The translations under genes were made by a program, and so were the position numbers. The notes under the pieces are model-generated. The model was not told where the DNA came from. It saw only the letters and a program-made list of their open reading frames with translations, and did not search any database. A stretch of DNA of 64,000 nucleotides from Candidatus Methanomethylophilaceae archaeon (GTDB lineage: Archaea > Thermoplasmatota > Thermoplasmata > Methanomassiliicoccales > Methanomethylophilaceae), in NCBI GenBank assembly GCA_017540825.1, contig JAFYAH010000001.1, positions 34,564 to 98,563 on the forward strand, written 5' to 3'. This document shows positions 34,201 to 46,200 of this stretch, in pieces. Position 1 is the stretch's first letter, and every line of letters starts with the position of its first letter.

Positions 34201-37200
34201 ACAGTCAGACTTCCGCCGTGGTTATGCTCGGATCGGTGGACGGCAAAGAGGTGGCATCGATAGACGACAGGGTGATGCAGGCTCTGACGTCCTCGTCTAC
34301 GATTGTCTACGGGTATCCCGGCACCGAGCGGTTTTTCGCCTCATATCCTTTTTATAAGGCGATAATTTCATCCTATCTGGAGGACGAAGATGGGGGATCA
34401 GACGGCAACGAGGCCGGCTGGGTCTTTTATATGAACGGCGAGGATGGCACCCTTCAGCTATTCAATGTCAATGGCGGATATTGTTACGCAGACGCCGTCG
34501 GATATAAAGGATCGGAAACCGTTATCGAGATAATCATCGGAGATGGCATCGATGAGGTGAAAGCAGGGTCTTTTAGCTCGTTGAAAAGCGTAGCCCGTGT
34601 CAAGGTGGGGCCTGATGTCAAGACCATCGGACAGGGAGCGTTCGATGGTGTAAGCCTGCAGTCGATTTATTTCGCAGGGAATTACACTCCAGGTTTAGAT
34701 TACAAGTTCATTACAGGAAACGTGGAGGATCACTATGGGGGAGATGGCATCAACAAGCATCTTCTGTTGTTCCATTCTGCTGGCGACCTCACATGGGACG
34801 GCATCGACGTATATGATCCCTCGGCCACCTCTCTAGCAGATCTGTGGTCCAATGCTGAGAAGCGTGCTGGAGAAGAGTTAAATGCGTGGATAGAAAGACA
34901 ATGGAATGGCTGGATGCGCCCAGTACTAACTTATGGCGATGTAGACATAACCAATCCCGTAGATAATTTCAATCATAACGGCGCCCTTGGTATAAAGTAT
35001 CACACCAGTGGCGAGGTTGATGATGAGTACTATGTCAACGGATATGAAAGCGACTGTTCAGATAGAATAGTCATACCTGGCGACATCTTTTTTGTTCATT
35101 ATCGTCCGAATGATGCTGTAGTCAAACATGGTGAAATAACATCAATAGGCGCTGGTGCTTTCAATTCTCGCCAATCCTCTGCGCTGAAGAGTATAACTAT
35201 TCCCGCAACAGTCAAGACAATCAACAAGAATGCCTTCAGCGGTTGCGTCAATTTGGAAACGCTGTTCTTCCTAGGCGAGATGCCTACAATAATTGGGGAA
35301 ATCGACGGATCATTGGTGCCTAAAGATGACTGTGTGGTCGTCTATACTAATGCTTTCGGAAACAACGTTCCGTTAGAACTGTGGGGCCATGAGGCTAAGA
35401 TGGCGGCGGAGGTCGACGCGGACTCGATGCAGACAGTAGACGATTGTAAAATGTACTACACCCTTAGCCAGGACAGGACCGCCATTGTCGGGAAGCGTCA
35501 ATCCGCTGAATCCGACAGTGTCTCCAACACGAGCGGCTTCGAGGGAACGGTGGCCAGGATACCTGATTTTGTCTACAACGCCACCCTTCTTCCGTACAAG
35601 GTCATAGGCTTCGACCGCTACGCATTCTACAAGAACGCCAACACCAAGACTATTGTTTTCGGTGAGTATGTCGGCGAGGGGGAGACGAACGATCGTCCTG
35701 CGGTACAAGACTGCACCTTCCGCGAGATGGTCAGCTTGGAGAAGATCAGGGTCACTGGAGGCAACGAGCATTACTACGCTTCCTATGGTATTCCTGAGCC
35801 GATCGAGTATCTATATGCGATCAAGACCGATTCGAATAATGTCAAGGTTGAGAAGGTGCAGGCATCCGAGAGCGGATCACCGTTGAGAGATGTTTACAGC
35901 GATACTAACACCAAGGCTGGATACATAGACGACTACTGGAATTTTGATGCGATCACCGGCATGGGGCCTTTCAATTCGTTCTACGCTGCGATCAATATCA
36001 CTGGCGGAAGTCCGTATGATGCTAACGATGAATACATGCGCGATGCCAAGATGAGCCAAGATGCTGGCAAAATCGCCTTCGTTCTGGACCCTTATAACTT
36101 GTCGATGACGCTTGGCGGCACAGAGTTTAAAGCTGATGATTATAACGTCATGCTGATTATTCCTACAGTGTATTGGAAGTCGGAGAATAATGTGCTTTAT
36201 CTTTCTAACTCTCCCAGTTACACGGCAGGAAGTATTTCGGTGTCCGGCATGCTGCCACATGCGCATACGGCCAGTAAAGTTAGCTCGAGTTTCTGGACAA
36301 CATACTCAGATGTTACATACCCATATATGGGGATAGGGGTGTATGAGGCATCTGTCGACAACGAGAGGTTACTTTCGAAGAGCGGGGTAGTACCCACGGC
36401 GAACAAGACCTGCGACGATTTCAGGTCTTATACGAATAATTTGACGCCAGAAGCGAATTCCGACTATCAGCAGTGGAATTTCTACCAGTGGACTCTGTAC
36501 AAGATGATGTGCTATACCGTTATGGGGACCAAGAACTCCCAGATGCTGATGGGCGACGGGCCTGTGAGCAATTCGTCCGCATTGATGACCGGGCTAGCCG
36601 ATTTAGCTGGCCCATATGGCATGGCAACGCCCTCGTATTCTAAGCTGTTCGTAGAGAACCCTTGGGGATCTCTATCTGAATATGTAGGGGATACAGCCAT
36701 CAAAGATGGTACACTGTATGCTGGCAACTATCTAGGTGGCAGAAGTCTTGTACCCGAAGGCAATCTGCCATCTATCGACATTGTTCTGCCGTCTAGTGGT
36801 TATATTACCGGGACGCAGACGAGTTCGAAGATATGGGATTTCCCTTGCTACTCGGAGTCAACCAACAACAATTCTAATTATGGTGTCCCTGGAGATTACG
36901 TTCGGTCTGATACAGGTTGGTGTTCTTTATCAGTGGGCGGCGCATATAGTTATGGGAAATCTGACGGCGTGGCTTTTGTCTATGGTTACCAGGCAGATAA
37001 CCCAAGTCCGCTTTTTGGTTCTCGTCTGGCTTATATGATGTCCGAAGATGCGGTAATTAAGAATCAGGACACCAAATGGGTGCTTTATAGGACATACGAT
37101 GAACTGAAGTTCCAGGTGAATATAGCTGGGGAGGATCTCAAGTTCGATGGGTTCTCTTCGATGTCCTATCGTTCCAATGATGGCAGCGAGCTGGAAGGAG

Positions 37201-40200
37201 ATCCCCGTTTCACGGCATCCGGTGAAATCAAGGCTGAGAACACAGCGACCATAACGTACGCATTCTCCGATAAGGGCAGGTTCACTGACGGGGAGTACAT
37301 GGAACTCGTAGTCAGTCTCGCCTGCCCTGCCGACGTCTCTCAGAATCGCAAGGTCTCTCTGAGGCTTTCTCCCACCGGGAGCGAGACGGACCTCGTGCTG
37401 TACTACGGCTCTTTTGACCCGAAGGAGGTCATCGAGGTCGGAAGAAGCGGTGTGATCACCCTGGCAGGTCTGGCTCTTGAAGACACATCCGTCTCTTCCA
37501 AAGGCGCGATGACTCTTATCAAGGCGCCCAGCAATCTCAGCAAGTTCGTCATTAACAAGAATGCAGTCATCATAGAGAGATACGCCTTTGCTGGAAGTTC
37601 CATATCCGTAGCAGACATTGGCAAAGTCGACATAATTGGGTCTCATGCTTTCTATGACTGCATTAATCTTACGAAGATTGTAAGGTCTAGTACCAACCCT
37701 CTCTACGTCGAGGATTCAGCCTTCGAGAACTGCCATGGGCTGGCCAACAGCGCGAGCTTGGTGGCGAGATCTGTGTACATTGGCGATTCGGCGTTCTACA
37801 ATGCGAATCTTTCAGGCGAGGTGAGCATCCCTGTCAGCGTTGCATATGTCGGGAGCATGGCTTTCGCCCATAACTATGGCATAGTTTCATTCTCCGTGGG
37901 CGACCCAGATGAATGGTCTTCCTCAGATGTCGAGATCCCCGAGACGGACTTCGAGCATGCGTACGATGTCCGCAAGGGAGTCCTCCTGTTCTTGAAGGAC
38001 AATGGCTACAGGGTGCTACAATATCCTGCTGGGTCACCTAATACGTCCATTATATTCTCAGAAGACCTTGAAGATCAGGAGAATAACTATTACGTCACGC
38101 ATGTGTACCCGTATGCCTTCTATGGCGCCAGCAACCTCGAGAAAGTCGTTCTTTCTGATCACACTGCCATCGTCGGCAGGGAGGCGTTCGCGGAATGCAG
38201 CTCTCTCAAGGAGTTCACATTCGGCACTGGATATTACGGCTCCGAGGAGTTCAGGGAGAACGACGACTCCGGCAAGTATACGTACAACATGTTCGGGAAC
38301 GACCGCGCCCTTGCTATGATAAGAGTTCCGGTCGAGAACGTGGACTTCTGTGCGGACGGGAACGGGGTTCTCTATTCCAAGGATCTGTCCGTGCTGTACT
38401 GCTATCCAGCGGGCAACCAGAGGGTCTCGTTCGCCCTTCCTGAGGAGACCTCCAAGATCTACGACTACGCCTTTGCGAACAACACCAGCATAAGGAGGGT
38501 CGTGGTGACATCCGAAGGGCCCGTCTCTATCGGATCATCCGCGTTCGCCAACTGCACGAGGCTCCAGGAGGTCTACTACCTGTGCGACTCTCTGCCGATG
38601 ACCGGCGAGAAGATATACGACAACTCCTCGGCAGGCCTCGTTTCGTATTTTGGCGAGGGCAAGGGCATCGTGAGCGCCTCCTCCTGGCAGAGCAGGGGAA
38701 TCGAGGAGTACAGCATCATATCCGAGCTGTCCCAGGACTCAGTCAAGGCTGACATATACGAGTTCGTGGTCGTCGGCAGCGACGGCTGCGCCATACCCGG
38801 GGCCGAACTCTACCTGTATTACAACGGCATCCAGTGGAGCAAGGTCACGGACGGTTACGGGCTTGTCCCTATCGCGTTCTACGACATGTTCTATACGGAG
38901 ACTATAGACGGGGAGGAGATGGCCGCCGAGCCTAGGGATGTGACAGTCAAGGTCCTGAAGGATGGCTACTACCCGTACCTCCAGAAGGCCACCCTAAACG
39001 CGGACACGATGGTGTCGTTCATCAAGCTGATGCTCGAGCCTCGTCTCGAAGGCGTGAGCTGCGAAGAGGAGGACCTCAACGACGGGCCCGTCATGGTGAA
39101 TCTGGCCGAGATGAGCGACGGCATATCCATGTTCGACAAGGACGGGAATGCTCTTGGCAAGAACGGCAAAGCGCTCGGAGAGGAGACGATCGACATCGAG
39201 TTCGTCGCCTACACCGATAAATCCGCAGACAGCTGTGCAGCATACGTCTCAACGGACAGGGATTGGCATCTCAACAAGGAAGGGAGCGAGCTCGGCAAGG
39301 ACTATTGGCCTGCCGCTGCAGGAAAGACCTTCGAGACCAAGAGCAAGCTGTCTACCTCCTACTCCGTGTCCATACCGTACAGCAAGTTGAAGGCGGGCGA
39401 CGTCGTGCATATGTTCCTGGTCTGGGAAGGCGGGGACCATAAAGACGAGATCGCCAAGACAGACGCGCTGGACATCGTCCTGATCAGCGCCATGATCGAC
39501 GAGGACAAGGTCGTCGCGGACCTCGGAGAGGCAAACATAGATCTGACCTCAGGGGCGAACGACAAGGGCATGGAGATGTTCCTTGGCTTCATCCAGGGGC
39601 TCCTGCCCGACGGCCTCAACCTAGGGTCGAAGGACAACGGCGTCTCCGTCAGGGTAGACGGAACGCAGGTTACCGTCAGCTTCGGCATAGGCATCAGCAA
39701 GTCGTCTAGCTCGTCTACCACCACCACTTCCGGCGGGTCGAACAACTGCGAGGCCGGGTACAAGAACAACATAACCGGCCATCACGGCAACACCTACCGC
39801 TTCCCGTTTTACGCCCCTGCAATTCTCAAGGACGACAAGATAGTCGGTGCCAGGAACTACGGGTACAGCCTGGCGAATTTCGGAATAAGCGTGAAGGACC
39901 TCCTGAACTCGTCCGAGTTCGATTCGGGTAAGCTGCTGAGCGCCCTGCAGAGTCTGGATGGGGTCACCACCAGTCAGAACGGCTGCTCGTACGATCTGCA
40001 GAAGTTCAACATCTGGTTCGCCAGAGGCTTCGGCGGCGACAAATCCACATACTATCGCCTCAGCTACAGCGACGGTACCGGGTGCGACCCCAAGGAGGTC
40101 TGCTACGGAGTGGTGCCGATAGGAGCGTCCTCCAGGCCGATGCTCGGGATGTGGGTCCCAATCATAGTTGGGTACTACATATGCGAGGGGAAGGCTCTGG

Positions 40201-43200
40201 CTTTCGAGAAGCCCACATACACCAGCAAGACGGAGAAGTCCCAGTCGCTTTCCGTGAGGCTCGAGGGCAACATGGTGTTCCTCTACGAGGACGGGAGGCT
40301 CCACCTGGACGAGTGCAACGTCAAGGGATCCTTGGCGTACAGGTTCACCGCCTCCCATCAGACCTACATAGCCACTCCAGTCGTCGTCATACCGATCCAT
40401 CTTAGCGCGGAGTTCAACGCCAACGCGGATCTGCGGCTCACTTTCCTGTACGACGACACCGGGGGAACAGTGTATCTGGACAACGCAGATCTCAATGTTG
40501 CCCTGTCCCTTGACCTAAGGGCAGGCATCGGAGTGGACTGGATCTCCGCAGGGATATACGGGAAGGCCGGCTTCGTCATGAACATGAGCCTGCATCCCTT
40601 CTACATGAAGAAGATGACCTTGAGCGGCGAGATCGGGTTCTACTACGAGTTCATCTTCTTCAAGGGCGAGCTGAAGATACTGGATGGAACATGGACCTTG
40701 TACGAGTACCAAGAAGACGCCACCATGTCCAAGCTGATGGCCTCCGCGCCTCTGATGAGGATGGGGGCATCCGCATCCCAGCCGGAGGAGAGGGTGGAGA
40801 ACCTGGTCGATTCGGCTGCAGAGACATTCGTGTACAACGGGGAGGAATACACCATCCACTTCGTTGACGTCACCTCGGATCCGTCCATGTTCACTCTTCT
40901 GGACGCATACGGCAATGAGAGGTTCGACGATTCCAACTACCAGAAGATACGCATAGACAAGCTCGTCGCAGGCCAGTGGAGGCCTTGGGCGAGCCTTGAT
41001 GACGAGGCTCGCAACGACGTCTCCTTCATAGTAGGCAAGGGCGCCAGCGACGACCCCGTCATCGTCTACTCCTACAAGGAGAAGAGGGCCTCTTCCAGCG
41101 ACGCGAACTCCTACATGCTGTCCAGCGACATCGGGATATCGTATGCGAGCGTCAAGGACATACTGGACGGGAAGGCCCCGGTCCAGATAAGCGCCGGCAC
41201 AGGCCCGTACAAGGGCAACCTCGCATACGGCTACGACCGCGAATCAGGGGCCGAGACCATCATGTGGACGGAGAATTCCGACTGCAGCATCTTCGGGACG
41301 TCCCCATATAGCTACATCGACTCCAACGGGCAGAAGCTCGTTTACGAGACGACGGCCAACTCCGTGTGGAAAGCTGTCGTGGGCGGAGGATCCGAGCCAA
41401 TCCAGGTGGCTTTCGGCCTCGGCCCTGTCACAGACCTGTCGCCGCTTCCCGGCGGGAAGGTAGCCTACGTGGAGGATGCGGACTACGACCTGTCCACAAC
41501 CGATGACCGCGTCATGGTTGTTGTCGACAGCGCAGGAAACACCGTCGAGACGCCTGGCGTTATGTACGTGGACTTTGCCGACGGAGCCGCCTATTATTAT
41601 TACAGCCATCCCACCGACCTTGCCGACGAGCCCGCATCCATCGTCTGCACCGAAGACCAGATCGATGTCGAGGAGCAGATCCCGCTCGGCGAAGGATGCA
41701 CGGTCGAGCTCTCCGTGAGATACGCCGACTTCGGCGACGCTGAGCCTTCTAGAATCGTGTTCGAGCTGTGCGGGCCGGACGGGGCAGCCATATCTGGAAT
41801 GAACACTGGAATCAATACCGACCTGAAAAGATGCTTATCTTATTCCGAGCTTAAGACTACCGGGGATACTGCGACGTTCATCCTCAAAGTGGACGAGGTC
41901 TATTACGAAAGGTTCCATCATGATGGATACTCGATTCGCCTGGATGTTCAGGGCCATAACGGTTCCATTTTGCCCGTTGGGGCGAGGATATGCCTTGTTC
42001 CTGTCAAGGTCCAGGGACTGTACAGCATTCCCGAGAGCGGGTTCAAGGCCCTGTACTGGGACGTGGACGGCGCGCTCGCTGGCGGATACTCCCTGGCTTC
42101 CGGGAACGGGCTGGCCGCTTTGGTGTACAGGTCCTCGCACGTCGCGGCCGATGCCGCTGGCGGCAGCTCGACCAACTGCAGTGTCTCCGCCCTGTTCTTG
42201 GACGGGGACGAATTCCGCGGGCCCGTGACGCTCTCTGAGGCTCCTGACGGATGCGACGGATGTGCGATCAAGTCCCTCAGGGCCCAGATCTACGACAGAA
42301 GGCTGGCGGCCCACTGGGATTGGACGGGTGACGACAGCAGCGCAGTCCTCTCGGAGAACAGGACGTTCGATATATCGGGCTCGGTCTCGGTCAGTGGCTG
42401 TAGCATCGACCACGAGGGGTCCAAACTCGTCGTCACAGCCGTCAACGTTGGGGCCACTCCAGCCATCGTGAAGCTGTACCAGGTGGGAGGAGAGACAAAG
42501 GAAACCGCCATCCCCGCAGGTTCGGAGATGGACATGGAGATTGAGATAAGCGGGAACGGCCTCGTCTATTTCGAATCCGGCGACAAGAAGGAATGCCTCG
42601 GCAGCTTCGACATGAGCTACTGCGATCTAAGAGTAACCGCAGATCACATCGTCCTGGGTTCTGCCGACCACATCCTGGTTACCGTCTCCAATGAAAGGGG
42701 ACAGAAGACCGCTGGGACCATCTCCTGCGGGCCTGGTATTCTGGGATACGACAGCGGCTCCTACTCCGCATCCTCCAAGATCCAGTTTGACGAAATTCAG
42801 CCGGGAGAGCACAGAAGTTTCAAGGTCCTCCTCGAATCCAGCCTAATGAGGAACGGCATCACTACCGTCAGGGCGACGCCTTCTGTAACCGACATCTACA
42901 CCAGCGACAACTTCGCCGCCGTCTCATGCGCGAAGGCCGATACCGACGGGCGTTCCGCGTCCAGCAGCATGAACGGGATGGCCGTGGATCCGGCCCTGGA
43001 CAATTACTCCGGGACGTACGTCAAGGGCCTCGGCCAGACCGCCGGCTCGGACGGCACGTACAGCGAGGGCCTGCGCATAGGCTTCTGTTCCGGGACCGGC
43101 AACGTTCTGAAGCGCGTGGACGTGTATCGCGTCTCTTCCGTGCCCTATGTCAAAGGCTACACCGAACAGATGATACCTGTCGGCAAGGAATGCGAGCTGC

Positions 43201-46200
43201 AGGTCGTCATGAATTACGTCGACTTCGGCGATGACGTGCCAGTGCCGTCGGCCGTTAGGCTCATGTTGCTCGGCCCGGATGGGAGCGAGGCGGAGATGTC
43301 CGACTGCATGGCAGTCTCAGACTTCAGGGTCGCAGACGGAACTGCCACCTTCGCCGTCAAAGTCACGGAGGATTACTACAGCTTACACCACCAGGCAGGC
43401 TGCAGGATAGGGGTCTACGTGTATGGGCAAGACAGCGCGGATCTTATCGCTTCTTCCCTGTTCCTAGTCCCAGCAGGGTTCACCGAGCAGGATATCGGCC
43501 AGTGGGAGGCCAACGGAGAAGCTGATCTCAGCTCATTTATCGAGGCGCTTAACGCGGGCGTGTACAGGGTCGAGTTCGCTTTCAGCAGCGAAAAGAGGGC
43601 CGTCTCGTTGACCCTTGCTTATACTCTGTCGGTCCAGGACCAGTACAAGGTCGCTTGGATATGGAAGGACGAGAACGATGTCTTCGTCACTATGGAGACC
43701 AACACTAACGTCATGCCGTTCCCGGTCCCTGCAAAGGACGGGTTCGAAGGCGAGTGGGTCCCAACCAGTCTAGAAGGATACTCGGCCGCATACATAGAGA
43801 CTTACACGGAGGTGATCGAGCTGGTACGCATCTTGTCGGACGAGGTCGGGAAGCCCTTCGTGGGCAAGGCCGAAGTCTGTCGCGCGGACGGCTCGATATC
43901 ATATGGGGACCCGAAGATCAAGAAGGACTTCTACATTGGGGCCAAGAAGGTAGTCGGATGGGAGCTCTGCACCTTTGAGAAGGAAGGAGACGACCTCTTG
44001 GATGGTGGTAGGCTCATATCCATCTACAGGTCGAGCATTTCCTGGACGCCCGCCAACGCGGTCATCAGCTACGACAGCTACAATGAAGCCATTGCTAGGT
44101 CTGGAATGGACGGGAAGTTCGCTCTGGTGGCCGTGTACGGGAACGACACCGCGCCGGCTATGGAGGTCACCGTAGATGGGCTGGTGTTCGGCATATCCGG
44201 GTCCGAGGCCGCCGTCATCGGGTACGAGGGCAAGCCTTCGTCCGTAGCCATACCGGCCGCTGTGACGGTCGAAGGCATCGACTACCGCGTGACCTCGGTC
44301 GAGGCCGGCGCGTTCTTCAAGTGCACCTCCCTGAAGGACCTGGACCTGGGCAGGGTCTACTCGATAGGCGATCAGGCATTTTACGGATGCACGTCGCTGG
44401 AGCATGCGGTGGTCCCGTCCGCTCTGGAATCGGTCGGGCAGAACGCCTTCAAGAACGTGATCTTCGTCGACCGCGACGGCTTCACGGAGCTTTCCCATGA
44501 CGCCGCCGGCATCGCAGGCAAGGAGTTCTGCGGCAAGCGTGCCGTCCTCGTGGACGAGGCGCCAGTCTCGGAGGTATCGTTCTCCTACGGCGGCGTAGAC
44601 TACACGATCACTGGTAGGAACACGGTCGCAGCCGTGGGCCTCTCCTCCGATGCGACGGATGCCGCATCCATAGACATCCCTGCGACCGTGAAGAACGGGA
44701 AGACGACTTACGTGGTTAGCGAGATCGCAGACTGGGCATTCGCTGGCGCGGGGCTGGAGTCGGTCTCTCTGCCGGACGGCATATGCATAGGCAACGGGGC
44801 CTTCTACGAGTGCTCGTCCCTCTCCTCCATAGACCTTTCGTCCGCTTCCGCGATCGGCATCAAATCGTTCGCTAGGTGCTCCTCGCTTACGAGCCTCATG
44901 GTATCAGCGGACATCGGCTCCTATGCGTTCTTCGGGTGCTCCTCGCTCGAGACCCTGGTGGTCGAGGAAGGGGTCGAGAGCATCGGAGACAGCGCGTTTA
45001 GCGGCTGCGCCAGTTTCAAGAGCGTGACCCTTCCCGGCAGTCTGTCCTACATTGGGACCAACGCGTTCAACAGATGCACGTTCTACGGCTCCGACGGGTT
45101 GGCCCTGCCGAAGACTGCCGAGGGCCTCGGAGGAGGCGTCTACGTCGGCGAAGGAAGCATCCTCAGCATCCCCATGGAAATCGGGACGACCGCCCTGGTG
45201 GACGGCCTGAGGTACACGGTGACGTCCTGCGACCCCTACGAGGCGTCGCTGATCGGATACGAGGGGGAGGTCGTCTCCCTGTCCGTGCCCGACAGCATAC
45301 ACCTGTTCGGCAAGGAGGTCGCGGTCGTCTCGATCGGCCCCAAGGCGTTTTACAGCTGCGCTACGGTCGTGAGCGCCGACCTGGGCTCGGTCGCCAGCGT
45401 GGGATACAAGGCCTTCGCGAACTGCTCCGCCCTGAAGACCCTGGTGGTGCCTGACACGGTCAAGGACTTCGGCGAGTACTCGTTCTACGGCTGCAAGAGG
45501 CTTACGTCCTTGGAAATCCCGGGAGACGACGTGGTCCTGGAGGCCAGCGCCTTCAGCGCGTGCGTCAGGATGAAGACGATATCCTTCACCGGCAGCGGCG
45601 CGACGATCGAGCGCAACGCGTTCTATAAGAACAACGGCGTGGAGTCCGTCGACCTCTCCACGGTAGCTTCCATCGGCTACAAGGCCTTCCCGTACTGCAA
45701 GGGCCTGACATCGTTGACCATACCCGGAGGCATCGAGAGCCTCGGCGCATACGCGTTCTACTCGTGCGAGAACCTAAGGGATCTTTCGATAGAGGAGGGC
45801 GTGAAGGCCATCGGCAAGAGCGCCTTCTCCGAGTGCAACGCCCTGGAGTCGGTATCGTTCCCGGACTCGCTCGAATCCGTCGGAAAGAACGCGTTCTACA
45901 AGATTCGCTTCTACGACGGAGGCGGAAAGAGGCTGGCAGCGGACGCCGGCAGTCTGGCCGGACGCACCTTCGAAGGTATCGGGGACCTAGTCCTCAGAGA
46001 GGTGGTACTGGAAGGGCACGTGTTCGCATCCGGCGGCGTCTCGTACGAGGTGACGTCCGCCGACGCGGTCTGCGCCATTGGGTATGCAGGCGGCGTTCTG
46101 TCCCTCCCGTCGTCCGTGACCTACTCCGGGCGCGAATGGGCGGTCACCGCTGTCGGCGACAGCGCCTTCAGGCTCTGCAAGACCATATCGTCCCTCGACC

